This document shows, in pieces, positions 21,433-29,396 of a stretch of DNA of 33,176 bases; position 1 is the first letter of the stretch; the number at the start of each line of letters is the position of its first letter. Source of the stretch: Paenirhizobium selenitireducens ATCC BAA-1503 (GTDB lineage Bacteria; Pseudomonadota; Alphaproteobacteria; Rhizobiales; Rhizobiaceae); contig NZ_JAEG01000023.1 in the NCBI RefSeq assembly GCF_000518785.1, positions 1 through 33,176 of the forward strand, in the 5' to 3' direction. The notes under the pieces were generated by a model. The model was not told the DNA's origin. It made no database searches and worked only from the letters and a program-made list of their open reading frames with translations. A program made the position numbers and the translations under genes.

Positions 21433-21476
21433 ATCTCCCCCCTTGTGGGGGAGATGTCCGGCAGGACAGAGGGGGG
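21433..21476 (+). repeat. Family II hairpin repeat, copy 4
   Basis: The CTCCCCCC/GGGGGAG hairpin is followed by TGTCC/GGACA. Together with copy 3 it encloses 133 bp without a gene. A decayed relative of the CCCTCTGCC arm lies at 22396-22416. Confidence 0.75.
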
Positions 21477-21565
21477 CGAACCGGGAGGCGCTGACGGCGG
21501 GGTGGCCCTCTTTTCATCCTTCCCGGAGGCGCGGCGCTTGCTCCCCGGAGAAAGCAATCAAGGGA

Positions 21566-22276
21566 CTATTTTTTAAGCCGCAGCAGTGCCACTGGACCCT
21601 TTTCATCTTCGCCAAACCGTTCATAGACGAACTCTCTATTGCCCAGCCAGCGGAGCGTGCAAACCTTGTTTAGACCGCACCAATCGGTACCCTTGCCCGG
21701 GCGCATTGCTCCAAAGGCGTCAGTAATACCAGACTTAACGATCCGCGCCAGCAACGCGCCATCCCGGTCGCAGAATTCCTGGCCGACCCTTAGCGTCAGG
21801 ACCTGCAGGTTCAGCAGGGAGGCTACGGGGATGCAGCCGGTGCTGTTGAAAACGTCGGTGCCGGGTAGCGCGACCGGACTTGCCGCAACGGAAGCCGCGG
21901 GAAGCGCCGCCATTTGCTGCTGGACCGTCTGGGCCACCAATTGGCGCACGGCCTCGGCGGACATGCCCTCGCCGCCCGAGCCGGGGAGACCGGGAGGGCC
22001 CTGTTCGCCGCGTTCTCCCTGCGGTCCGCGGGGGCCCGGCAGTCCTTGGGGACCCGGCTCGCCAGGATCGCCCTTCGGCCCGCGCGGGCCTTCACCGCCG
22101 AATTGCGCCTTGCCAAGCACTTCGTGCAATTGGGAAATCTGGCCACGCAGGTTCTGGATCTCGGCCTTGGCCGCTTCGAAGTCCGTCGCATATTTGGCGA
22201 CGGTATATCCGATGCCAAGCACGGTCGCCACGGTGACAACGCCGGCCATGGCTTTCACGAAAATGTTCTCGGTCAC
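21566..22276 (-). CDS. Membrane-anchored collagen-like protein
   Basis: The protein is 236 aa. One membrane helix (about 9-27, MAGVVTVATVLGIGYTVAK) is followed by a short coiled coil (33-55). Residues 63-101 are about 13 Gly-X-Y triplets (GPRGPKGDPGEPGPQGLP and on) that would form a collagen triple helix outside the membrane. The C-terminal domain, from about 105, has a helical part (SAEAVRQLVAQTVQQQMAAL) and a folded part with four Cys (TGCIP, EFCDRD, DWCGLN, VCTLRW). The GTG start at 22274-22276 lies behind GGGGG; an internal ATG is the alternative. No close neighbours share its strand nearby. The role is unknown; bacterial collagens often act in adhesion or as rigid stalks. Confidence 0.83.
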   Translation of the reverse strand: MTENIFVKAMAGVVTVATVLGIGYTVAKYATDFEAAKAEIQNLRGQISQLHEVLGKAQFGGEGPRGPKGDPGEPGPQGLPGPRGPQGERGEQGPPGLPGSGGEGMSAEAVRQLVAQTVQQQMAALPAASVAASPVALPGTDVFNSTGCIPVASLLNLQVLTLRVGQEFCDRDGALLARIVKSGITDAFGAMRPGKGTDWCGLNKVCTLRWLGNREFVYERFGEDEKGPVALLRLKK

Positions 22277-22454
22277 TGTAGTCCCCCAGACAATAACAGT
22301 GCAATATTGGCATAGTATTTCCGCTCACGTCGAGGGGAGGCACTGCAGCAAAGGCAGTTTCCCCAAGGCGCGCCGCCTGCCTCGACGCACGTTCGCCCCT
22401 CTGCCCCGCCGGGCACGATGGGCCAAAAGGCTGACGGCAAACGATGGTTGCCCC

Positions 22455-22919
22455 CTACTCCGCCTTGCCCCCGACGGTCAGCGGCCAGTCCACCACATAG
22501 TCCTCGAAATCCTCGAGCGGCACGTCGTCTTCCGAGACGGTGCGGCCGCGGGCCGAGATGCCGGCCTGGTGTACGGTTTCGCGGTCGCCGGAGACGAGGT
22601 AGTGCCACCAGTAGAGGTCGCGGCCCTCGGCCACCAGGCGGTAGGCGCAGGTCGGCGGCAGCCAGGCGATTTCGTCGACGCCCTCGACGGTCAGCTGGAT
22701 ACAGTCCGGCACGGTCGCCTGGCGGTTTTCATAGTCCTTGCAGCGACAGCTTTCGCCGTCGAGCAGGCGACAGGCGACCGAGGTGAACACCACGTCGCCG
22801 GTGTCCCAGTCCTCGAGCTTGTTGAGACAGCACAGGCCGCAGCCGTCGCACAGGCCTTCCCATTCGGAAAGGCTCATCTCGGCCAGGCTCTTGGTCTTCC
22901 AGTAGGGTAGATCGTTCAT
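22455..22919 (-). CDS. YcgN/YkgJ-type cysteine-cluster protein (UPF0260)
   Basis: The protein is 154 aa, with the full UPF0260 pattern: [32 protein letters not shown] (C24, C27, C30, C31), then [16 protein letters not shown] (C50, C58, C60) and DCIQLT (C73). The cluster is thought to bind metal, probably zinc or an iron-sulfur centre. The C-terminal half, [36 protein letters not shown], is also conserved. The precise function of the family is not known. It is divergent from the PBP gene, with a long inverted repeat between them. Confidence 0.92.
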   Translation of the reverse strand: MNDLPYWKTKSLAEMSLSEWEGLCDGCGLCCLNKLEDWDTGDVVFTSVACRLLDGESCRCKDYENRQATVPDCIQLTVEGVDEIAWLPPTCAYRLVAEGRDLYWWHYLVSGDRETVHQAGISARGRTVSEDDVPLEDFEDYVVDWPLTVGGKAE

Positions 22920-22997
22920 CCGTCATCACCGGCCAGGCGCCGGGCCATGGCGAAGGCGGGCCGTATCCGACGGCGCCTCGCTTTTTTCTTGTTCTTT

Positions 22998-23050
22998 GCC
23001 GGCAAATCGACAATCTATCAGCATATTGTAGAGTATGCCGATTTGCCGGC
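22998..23050. repeat. Long inverted repeat upstream of the PBP gene
   Basis: GCCGGCAAATCG (22998-23009) and its exact reverse complement (23039-23050) enclose 29 bp that contain a nested ACAAT/ATTGT pair. It lies between the divergent ycgN-like and PBP genes. It could be a cruciform, an operator or a leader hairpin. Confidence 0.7.
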
Positions 23051-23127
23051 GCCAGGGCTTGCTCTTGAGCCCTGCCGGCACGCGCGTCAAGGGCCGAAAG
23101 GCCCGTCTCGTTCAGGGATAGAGTGAA

Positions 23128-25293
23128 GTGGCCGACGAACGCCCGCCAGCCGAGAAGAAGCCGCGCCTCAAGCGCCATATCCTGCTGAAGATTGACAGCT
23201 GGATCGATTCGTCGATGTGGAATGCCGGTTTCCGCCTGTCGGAGATCTGGGAGGAGATCACCATCTTCTTCCGCCGCTTTCGCGTGCGCGGCTGGAAAAA
23301 GCTGTTCTTCGAAGTGCTTGGCGAGGGCATGACGCTCGGCACCGCGGGTGCCGTGCTGATGCTGGCGCTCGCCCAGCCGGCCTTCGAGGAGACCAAGAAA
23401 GACTGGCGCAACCACGGCGACTTCGCCGTCACCTTTCTCGACCGCTACGGCAACCTGATCGGCCATCGCGGCATCATCCACGAGAATTCCGTGCCGATCG
23501 ACGAACTGCCCGACCACCTGATCAAGGCGGTGCTGGCGACCGAGGACCGGCGCTTCTTCGAGCATTTCGGCATCGACTTCCTCGGGCTGATGCGCGCCAT
23601 GAGCGAAAACGCCAAGGCCGGCGGCGTCGTGCAGGGCGGCTCGACGCTGACCCAGCAGCTGGCCAAGAACCTGTTCCTCACCAATGAGCGGTCGATCGAG
23701 CGCAAGATCAAGGAAGCCTATCTGGCGCTGTGGCTGGAAGCCAACCTGACGAAGAAGGAGATCCTGTCGCTCTATCTCGACCGCGCCTATATGGGCGGCG
23801 GCACGTTCGGGGCGGCGGCGGCCTCGCAATTCTATTTCGGCAAGCCGCTGACGGAGGTGAACCTCGCCGAATCGGCCATGCTCGCCGGCCTGTTCAAGGC
23901 GCCGGCGAAATATGCGCCGCACGTCAACCTGCCGGCGGCGCGCGCCCGCGCCAACGTCGTTTTGTCCAACATGGTGCAGGGCGGCATGATGACCGAGGGC
24001 CAGGTGATCGCCGCAAGGCGCAATCCGGCCACCGTCATCGACCGCGACGAGGCCGAGGCACCCGACTTCTTCCTCGACTGGGCCTTCGAGGAGGCGCAGG
24101 AGATCGCCGGAAAGTTCAAGGACCACACGCTGGTGGTGCGCACGACGATCGACACCGGCCTGCAGAAGGCGGCGGAAGAGGCAGTGGCTGCCAATCTGCG
24201 CGAATATGGCGAGAGCTACCACGTCAAGCAGGCCGCCCTGGTGATGATCGAGAACGGCGGGGCGGTGCGCGCCATGGTCGGCGGCCGCGACTACGGCGAA
24301 AGCCAGTTCAACCGCGCCTCGCGGGCGCTGCGCCAGCCGGGTTCATCGTTCAAGATCTATACCTATTCGCTGGCGATGGAGAAGGGTCTGACGCCGGACT
24401 CGCCGATCACCGACGCGCCGATCTCCTGGGGCAACTGGAGCCCGCACAATTACGGCAATTCCTATGCCGGCCGCATCGACATCAAGACGGCGCTGGCGAA
24501 ATCGATCAACACCATCCCGGTCAGGCTCGCCAAGGAAAAGCTCGGCCCCAATGCGATCGACCAGATCATGGCGGAGGCGAAGAAGTTCGGCGTCGAGACG
24601 CCCATCCGCAAGGACGTGACCATCCCGATCGGCACCTCGGAAGTGACCGTGCTCGACCAGGCGACAGCCTATGCCGTCTTCCCGGCCGGCGGCTACCAGT
24701 CGCGCCGCCACGGGATCGCGCAGATCATGAACTACAATGGCGACGTGCTCTATGATTTCGAGCGCGACGCGCCGGCGGCGACCCGGGTTCTGTCGGAAAC
24801 GGCCGCCGCCTACATGAACCAGATGCTGACCCGCGTTCCCTACGTCGGCACGGCGCGGCGCGCCGCCGTCGACGGGGTTCTGACCGGCGGCAAGACCGGC
24901 ACCACCCAGGCCTACCGCGACGCCTGGTTCTGCGGCTATACCGGCAATTACACGACGGCCGTGTGGTTCGGCAATGACGACTATACCTCGACCAACAACA
25001 TGACCGGCGGCTCGCTGCCGGCGATGACATTCAAGTCGCTGATGGACTATGCCCACCAAGGCATCGACCTGCGCCCCATTCCCGGCGTCGAGACGCCGAC
25101 GCCGGAGGCGGAGAAGGCGATCGCCGCGGCCAAGACGGCAAAGCCCGCGGCCGGCACGGACACTGTCGCGCCGATGGTCCGGGCCCGCTCGCTGTCGTCC
25201 GAGACGACCCGGATGATCCGCGACATCGCCCGGCGCCTCAAGGAAGCCAAGCCCCTTGCGCTCGACCCGCAGAAGGTGGCGAGCATCGACTGA
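23128..25293 (+). CDS. Class A penicillin-binding protein (PBP1-type)
   Basis: The protein is 721 aa. This is a bifunctional peptidoglycan synthase: glycan polymerisation plus peptide cross-linking outside the inner membrane. A cytoplasmic basic stretch (about 1-62) precedes one membrane helix (about 64-83). The GT51 domain shows ATEDRRFFEHFGID with E139 and GGSTLTQQLAKNLF (170-183). The transpeptidase domain shows SSFK with the acylated S406, SIN (about 469) and KTGTT (about 591). The tail from about 645 is Ala/Thr/Pro-rich and disordered. The start is the GTG at 23128 (MADERPPAEKK). It is monocistronic. Confidence 0.95.
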   Translation: MADERPPAEKKPRLKRHILLKIDSWIDSSMWNAGFRLSEIWEEITIFFRRFRVRGWKKLFFEVLGEGMTLGTAGAVLMLALAQPAFEETKKDWRNHGDFAVTFLDRYGNLIGHRGIIHENSVPIDELPDHLIKAVLATEDRRFFEHFGIDFLGLMRAMSENAKAGGVVQGGSTLTQQLAKNLFLTNERSIERKIKEAYLALWLEANLTKKEILSLYLDRAYMGGGTFGAAAASQFYFGKPLTEVNLAESAMLAGLFKAPAKYAPHVNLPAARARANVVLSNMVQGGMMTEGQVIAARRNPATVIDRDEAEAPDFFLDWAFEEAQEIAGKFKDHTLVVRTTIDTGLQKAAEEAVAANLREYGESYHVKQAALVMIENGGAVRAMVGGRDYGESQFNRASRALRQPGSSFKIYTYSLAMEKGLTPDSPITDAPISWGNWSPHNYGNSYAGRIDIKTALAKSINTIPVRLAKEKLGPNAIDQIMAEAKKFGVETPIRKDVTIPIGTSEVTVLDQATAYAVFPAGGYQSRRHGIAQIMNYNGDVLYDFERDAPAATRVLSETAAAYMNQMLTRVPYVGTARRAAVDGVLTGGKTGTTQAYRDAWFCGYTGNYTTAVWFGNDDYTSTNNMTGGSLPAMTFKSLMDYAHQGIDLRPIPGVETPTPEAEKAIAAAKTAKPAAGTDTVAPMVRARSLSSETTRMIRDIARRLKEAKPLALDPQKVASID

Positions 25294-25547
25294 GCGCCCA
25301 AAGCATGGCGCGTCTATCTGGAGCCATTCTGTTGGCTGAAACGGGCCGCCTGATCGACCGGCCGGCTTGGCCACCGGGCCTTGCCAGATTTCGCATCGGT
25401 TTGCTTACGCGCGGTTAACCGCGTCCGCCGGTCTTCATGGGCAGCGACGCCGAACCCGTCTATTGCTAGGGGCGCCAGCCGCCCGATTCGGGCGTGCCGC
25501 ATCACCCGGCGGTCAGGTTTGACCCGACATTGATCACAGGACCAAGC
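25294..25547. other. Gap between the PBP and diguanylate cyclase genes
   Basis: No gene is visible. A perfect 14-bp palindrome, CGCGGTTAACCGCG, lies at 25410-25423, about 125 bp before the cyclase start. It may be an operator or simply a stable hairpin. Confidence 0.4.
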
Positions 25548-26750
25548 ATGAACCACTGGCTCGGCCTTGCCGCGCTTCCGCGTCTGACGGACGAGCAGAT
25601 GGCAGCCTACGAGATATCGCGCGCGAACGCCCGCGGCCATGCCCTGTCGCGCATGACCGTGACGATCGCCGCCTTCTATCTGTGCTATGCGCTGGTCGAC
25701 GTGCTGATCCTCGGCGACATCGTCTGGCTGTCGCTGTCGCTGCGCTTCGGCTTCATCCTGCCGCTGGCGCTCGCGCTCGGCTGGTACCAGACGGGTATGG
25801 CGCGCTCGATCCGCGCCCGGGAAATCGCCACGCTTGGCGTCAGCATGGCGGCGAACCTCGTCTGGTGCATCGTGCTCGCCTCGAGCCACAATCCGGCGGT
25901 GCTGCACTATTTCTACGCCGCGGCGATCTTCCAGATGGTGGTAACGATCGCCATCCGCCCGACCTTCGACCTCGCCGTGTGGGCAAGCCTCGGCACGACG
26001 GCGATCAATTACGCCATGATCGGCCTGCTCGAAGGCGTGACGCCCGTCTACCTCTTCTATCACCTGGCGGTCTATGTGCCGACCCTGGTGCTGACGCTGG
26101 TCGCCAGCCACCAGCTGGAGGTCGAGCGGCAGGGCGCCTTCCTGCAGCTGCACGAGAACGAGGCGCTGAAGCGCGAGCTGTCGCGGCAGAACGACGAGCT
26201 GGAGCGGCTGTCCTCCACCGATCCGCTGACGCAGCTGCCCAACCGGCGCGGCACCGAGGCCGAGATCGCCCGGTTGCGCCGGCTGCTGACGCCGGCCGGG
26301 CTTTCGGCCAGCGCTGTGCTGATTATCGACATCGACCACTTCAAGGCGTTCAACGACACCTATGGCCACGGCGCCGGCGACGACTGTCTCAAACGGGTGG
26401 CCCAGGCCATGCGGCGCGAACTGCCCGACACGGTGCATATCGCCCGGCTCGGCGGCGAGGAATTCCTCGTCGTGCTGCCGCAGGGCGTGCCGGCGCGCGC
26501 CGAAATGCTGGCCGAACGGCTGCGCCGGGCGGTGAGCGCGCTTTCCATCCGCCACGACCATACGGGCGACCGCAATCGCCGCGTCACCATCAGTCTCGGC
26601 GTCGCCTGCGGCTCGATCGCCACCGATGCTGCGCTGGCGCAGCTGCTTCAAGCCGCCGACGAGGCGCTCTACGCCGTCAAGGCGGCGGGCCGCAACGGCT
26701 GGCGGCTGGCCGCCGCGGCGGCGGACGTGGCACGGACCGACGCGGCCTAG
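25548..26750 (+). CDS. Membrane-bound diguanylate cyclase (GGDEF domain)
   Basis: The protein is 400 aa and makes the second messenger cyclic-di-GMP from two GTP. About six hydrophobic segments lie between residues 34 and 187, forming a membrane sensor. A coiled coil at 188-222 leads into the GGDEF domain, which starts at STDPLTQLPNRRG (223-235). IDIDHFKAFNDTYGHGAGD (260-278) binds metal and nucleotide, and GGEEF (302-306) is the active-site signature and is intact. The RxxD inhibitory site normally placed just before it is not present (RELPDTVHIARL), so product inhibition may be weak. The ATG at 25548 follows CAGGA. Confidence 0.93.
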   Translation: MNHWLGLAALPRLTDEQMAAYEISRANARGHALSRMTVTIAAFYLCYALVDVLILGDIVWLSLSLRFGFILPLALALGWYQTGMARSIRAREIATLGVSMAANLVWCIVLASSHNPAVLHYFYAAAIFQMVVTIAIRPTFDLAVWASLGTTAINYAMIGLLEGVTPVYLFYHLAVYVPTLVLTLVASHQLEVERQGAFLQLHENEALKRELSRQNDELERLSSTDPLTQLPNRRGTEAEIARLRRLLTPAGLSASAVLIIDIDHFKAFNDTYGHGAGDDCLKRVAQAMRRELPDTVHIARLGGEEFLVVLPQGVPARAEMLAERLRRAVSALSIRHDHTGDRNRRVTISLGVACGSIATDAALAQLLQAADEALYAVKAAGRNGWRLAAAAADVARTDAA

Positions 26751-26860
26751 CGTGTTTCCGCTTTAAACGGCGTCGCGGAAACGCTCTATCTGCTTGTTTT
26801 TTCGCGTTTCCGGACGGAAAACCGCTTCGCACTTTTCCTGGAGATGCTTTAAGCCCGCCG
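26751..26860 (+). repeat. Rhizobial-type GTTTCCG hairpin repeat
   Basis: GTTTCCGC (26754-26761) pairs with GCGGAAAC (26775-26782), followed by a T-run at about 26795-26800. A second GTTTCCG-GAC-GGAAAAC hairpin and CGCTTCGCACTTTTCCTGGAG follow. This wording recurs in rhizobial intergenic regions, as I recall. It may also terminate the cyclase transcript. Confidence 0.6.
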
Positions 26861-26873
26861 CCCGGTGCGGACG

Positions 26874-27083
26874 CTACTCGGTGCTGACCTTCTCTTCCGC
26901 CGGCAGGCGCGACTGCTTGAGCAGCACGACATCCGTTACCGCCGGCTCGTCGGGCACGATGCTCGCCGTCGTCATCTGCCGGTCGACATTCACCGCGGCG
27001 CTGGTGGTGTGAGCGCCGCAATCGGCCAGGGCAAATCCCGCCGACAGCGACAGCACGGCGGCACTGAAGGCAAGAGTCTTCAT
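26874..27083 (-). CDS. Small secreted protein, unknown function
   Basis: The protein is 69 aa. It has a signal peptide, MKTLAFSAAVLSLSAGFALA, then DCGAHTTSAAVNVDRQMTTASI and a C-terminal VVLLKQSRLPAEEKVSTE. The mature part is only about 49 residues with one Cys, probably disordered in part. The start is certain: AAAGGAGG lies just before the ATG at 27081-27083. Neither neighbour is on its strand. I do not recognise a named family. Confidence 0.72.
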   Translation of the reverse strand: MKTLAFSAAVLSLSAGFALADCGAHTTSAAVNVDRQMTTASIVPDEPAVTDVVLLKQSRLPAEEKVSTE

Positions 27084-27179
27084 GGCTCATTCCTCCTTTG
27101 GTTCACCGGTCGAAAGATAGCGCGTTCTTGAGGGGATGCTAAATCACGTTTCCGAGGGCGACGCGCTTGCTCCCCCCGG

Positions 27180-27243
27180 CGCTCGGGCGATCTGGCTCCG
27201 GCGATCTGGCTCCGGCGATCTGGCTCGGGCGATCCGGCTCAGG
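27180..27243 (+). repeat. Short tandem repeat of 14-bp units
   Basis: GGCGATCTGGCTCC is repeated about four times with minor changes (the last units read GGCGATCTGGCTCG and GGCGATCCGGCTCA). It lies about 205 bp upstream of the Gre-factor start, in its leader or promoter region. Confidence 0.85.
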
Positions 27244-27447
27244 CGGCCGGATGCGGACAGGTGCCGCCCGGCGAGCGGTCCCGCCTGCCGACCCGACCGA
27301 TCGATCCCGGCCAGGAACCGCGGCCACCGATCGCGGCAATGGATCAACACGGACGGTTGGTCTATGGTCCCTCGATGCGCTGCGGCCGCCACGGGTTTTC
27401 CCCCCGATGCGCCGCCGGGCCTTCAGCATGGCAAGAGGAGTTGCAGA

Positions 27448-27930
27448 GTGAGCGTTGCCTTCGTCAAGGAAGAGAGTGCCGAAGCGGCGGCGGAAACCCT
27501 TCTGCCCGACCGCCCGATCTCGCCCCACCCCAACCTCGTCACCGAGGAAGGCCTGAAAGCACTCGAGCGGCAGCTTTCCGAAGCGCGCGCCGCCTATGAA
27601 GCGACGACCGGGATCGAGGACGTCAACGAACGCCGGCGCCAGGCGGCCGGCCCCTTGCGCGACCTGCGCTATTATTCCGAACGCGTGCATTCCGCCCAGC
27701 TCGTGCCCCCGCCGGAGACCACCGACCGCGTCGCCTTCGGCGGCACCGTCACCTTCTCACGCGACGACGGCCGGGTGCAGACCTACCGCATCGTCGGCGA
27801 GGACGAGGCCGACCCGAAAACCGGCTCGATCTCCTACGTCTCGCCCGTCGCGCGGCTTCTGATCGGCAAGGAAGTCGGCGACGTGGTCTCGCTGGGCGAG
27901 CAGGAACTGGAGATCGTGGCGGTGGGGTGA
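27448..27930 (+). CDS. GreA/GreB-family transcription factor
   Basis: The protein is 160 aa. Gre factors enter the RNA polymerase secondary channel and stimulate cleavage of backtracked RNA. A short N-terminal leader is followed by LVTEEGLKALERQLSEARAA (about 30-49), the start of the coiled coil, and by RRRQAAGPLRDLRYYSERVHSAQLV. The C-terminal FKBP-like domain reads VAFGGTVTFSRDDGRVQTYRIVGEDEADPKTGSISYVSPVARLLIGKEVGDVV. The tip acidic pair of true GreA is not obvious here, so it may be a Gre-like regulator rather than a cleavage factor. The GTG at 27448 follows GAGGAG. Confidence 0.88.
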   Translation: MSVAFVKEESAEAAAETLLPDRPISPHPNLVTEEGLKALERQLSEARAAYEATTGIEDVNERRRQAAGPLRDLRYYSERVHSAQLVPPPETTDRVAFGGTVTFSRDDGRVQTYRIVGEDEADPKTGSISYVSPVARLLIGKEVGDVVSLGEQELEIVAVG

Positions 27931-27966
27931 TGGGGGGAACGCGCGGAAGTGCACATGCGATGGACA

Positions 27967-27996
27967 TTGCAATAGTATTGGGTTTTTCCATATATT
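27967..27996 (+). promoter_or_regulatory. Promoter of parDE
   Basis: TTGCAA (27967-27972), an 18-bp spacer and TATATT (27991-27996). The arms GCAATA and TATTGC form an imperfect dyad across the promoter, suited to ParD repression. Confidence 0.55.
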
Positions 27997-28020
27997 GCGA
28001 GGAACACAGGAGCCCCACCC

Positions 28021-28317
28021 ATGGCACGCGCAAAGACCTTTTCCCTCGGCGACGCCTATGACGGCATCCTGGCCGATCTGGTGCGAAGCGGCCGGTTCGG
28101 CACGGAAACCGAAGTGGTTCGGGCCGGAATCCGCATGCTGGCGGACTATGAGGTCAAAATGCGCTCGCTGCGGCAGGACATCGGCGCCGCCGATGCGGAG
28201 ATTGCGGCGGGGCGCGGCAAGGCATATTCTTCAAGCGCCGAAATCCTGGACGAGGTGATGGAGGAGAGCCAGAGCCATCGAACCGAAACGCCTGATCATC
28301 GCGCCGCTGGCGATTGA
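28021..28317 (+). CDS. ParD-like ribbon-helix-helix antitoxin
   Basis: The protein is 98 aa. The N-terminal ribbon-helix-helix (AKTFSLGDAYDGILADLVRSGRFGTETEVVRAGIRMLADYE, about 4-43) is the ParD/CopG DNA-binding domain. SGRFGTETEVVRAGIRML is its signature. The helix after it binds the toxin. The last 20 residues (ESQSHRTETPDHRAAGD) read through the toxin gene in another frame, and the 41-nt overlap is long for such a pair. An AGGAG site precedes the ATG. See the ParE entry for the unusual start of the partner. Confidence 0.87.
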   Translation: MARAKTFSLGDAYDGILADLVRSGRFGTETEVVRAGIRMLADYEVKMRSLRQDIGAADAEIAAGRGKAYSSSAEILDEVMEESQSHRTETPDHRAAGD

Positions 28318-28582
28318 AGATCTGCGGGGCATTCGGCGCTACATCGCCCGGACCAGCCCGCACTATGCCCGCGCGTTCCTGGCGGACCTGACCGCCAAGA
28401 TCGCATGGATTGCCGAGGTCGACTTCACCGGCTCGCCCCGGGACCACATTCTCGAAGGCCTGCGGGGCCTGCCCTACCGCGACCGCTGCATCTATTTCCG
28501 CACCTATCCCGACCGCATCGTGATCCTGCGCGTGCTGCACGGCGCGCAGGACGTCGGGCCGCTGGATTTCGGTAGGGAATGA
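28277..28582 (+). CDS. ParE-like toxin lacking a canonical start codon
   Basis: The protein is about 101 aa, read as IEPKRLIIAPLAIEDLRGIRRYI, then PHYARAFLADLTAKIAWIAE, LEGLRGLPYRDRCIYFRTY and RIVILRVLHGAQDVGPLDF. This is a full-length RelE/ParE-fold toxin; ParE proteins poison DNA gyrase. The frame is closed by TGA at 28256-28258 and contains no ATG, GTG or TTG until near its end. A GGAGGAG lies 10 nt before an ATC codon (28277-28279) exactly where the family starts, so an ATG may have mutated to ATC. Options are weak initiation at ATC, frameshifting from the overlapping antitoxin frame, or a silenced toxin. Confidence 0.75.
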   Translation: MEPKRLIIAPLAIEDLRGIRRYIARTSPHYARAFLADLTAKIAWIAEVDFTGSPRDHILEGLRGLPYRDRCIYFRTYPDRIVILRVLHGAQDVGPLDFGRE

Positions 28583-28705
28583 GAGGGGGGCGATGTTGTT
28601 TGGGACGAGGCCGAGCGTTCTTTCGACCGAGCCGCCGTTGCTTTGACCCGGCGCAGCCTTGAGGGCCATGCCGTCAACGTGCCCATCTCGCCGGTCAGAA
28701 AATCC
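28583..28705. other. Short gap with an unexplained coding-like stretch
   Basis: The plus frame from about 28590 reads GDVVWDEAERSFDRAAVALT and then RRSLEGHAVNVPISPVRK before running antisense into the FitB gene. It has no start codon at a sensible place. It may be the remnant of another gene. Confidence 0.3.
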
Positions 28706-29137
28706 CTAGTCGAGTGCGCGAAATTCCCAAGGGTTGATGACGGTTGCGCCGGTCTCGGCGAAATCGGCGACATTGCGGGTGGCAATGGAGGCGCCGCGCG
28801 AGACGGCAATGGCGGCGATCTGCGCATCGAACTGGCTGATCGGCCGACCGATGGCACGGCGACGGGCAGCAATCACGGCGTAGCTTGCGGCCGCCTCGCG
28901 ATCGAAGGCGAGGACGCGGCCCGCGAGGTCCTCGGAGAAGATCGGTCTCACGGCCGCTTCGAGCGCCTGACGTCGGCGGCCGTCCGGCAGGAGCGCCAAT
29001 CCGTACAGGATTTCCGCCTCGGTCACGGCCGTGGTGAAGACCGCGGCGGCAGGCTGTGCGGAAAGCCAGGATACGACCGCCTGCGAAGGGCTCGGCGCCA
29101 GAAGTTCGGACAGGACATTGGTGTCGAGGACGATCAT
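28706..29137 (-). CDS. FitB/VapC-type PIN-domain toxin
   Basis: The protein is 143 aa, a PIN-domain ribonuclease. MIVLDTNVLSELL gives D5; TTAVTEAEILYGL gives E42; ISQFDAQIAAIA gives D104; and TRNVADF gives D125. These are the four acidic residues that hold the metal. INPWEF near the C terminus is the ending usual in the FitB subgroup. The start codon overlaps the antitoxin stop (ATGA), so synthesis is coupled. Confidence 0.93.
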   Translation of the reverse strand: MIVLDTNVLSELLAPSPSQAVVSWLSAQPAAAVFTTAVTEAEILYGLALLPDGRRRQALEAAVRPIFSEDLAGRVLAFDREAAASYAVIAARRRAIGRPISQFDAQIAAIAVSRGASIATRNVADFAETGATVINPWEFRALD

Positions 29138-29382
29138 TCGCCCAGGACCGGTGCCTGCCGGATCGGCTCGCGCGGGGCGATCTCGAGCTCGACGCCGCCC
29201 AGCGCGGCGACCCTTTGCCGGATCGTCTCGGCCAGATTGCCGGGCCGCCGGCCTTCCGCCGAGAGCGTTGAACGCAGAATGTCGCGCGCCTCGTCCTCCA
29301 TGGAGCGCCCATGGGTCGCGGCGCGCAGACGCAACCGCTGTTTCAGCCCGTCATCGAGATTGCGAATGGTGATGCTCGCCAT
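29134..29382 (-). CDS. FitA/VapB-type ribbon-helix-helix antitoxin
   Basis: The protein is 82 aa. MASITIRNLDDGLKQRLRLR and AATHGRSMEDEARDILRSTL form the FitA ribbon-helix-helix, which binds DNA. The C-terminal part ELEIAPREPIRQ would insert into the PIN toxin. The ATG at 29380-29382 follows AGGAG. Two copies of TCAATGATTGCA 18 bp apart lie just upstream and are the likely operator. Confidence 0.92.
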   Translation of the reverse strand: MASITIRNLDDGLKQRLRLRAATHGRSMEDEARDILRSTLSAEGRRPGNLAETIRQRVAALGGVELEIAPREPIRQAPVLGE

Positions 29383-29396
29383 TTCAGCTCCTGTCA

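Noticed and set aside
22729..24222. 497-codon minus-strand frame across ycgN-like and PBP genes
   Set aside because: It is antisense to the PBP with low-information composition; both real genes have clear motifs.
25410..25423. CGCGGTTAACCGCG as a CtrA or replication-origin site
   Set aside because: It is a single palindrome without the second half-site or DnaA boxes nearby; noted only as a palindrome.
25314..26651. 445-codon minus-strand frame antisense to the diguanylate cyclase
   Set aside because: It is a shadow frame; the GGEEF protein on the plus strand is unambiguous.
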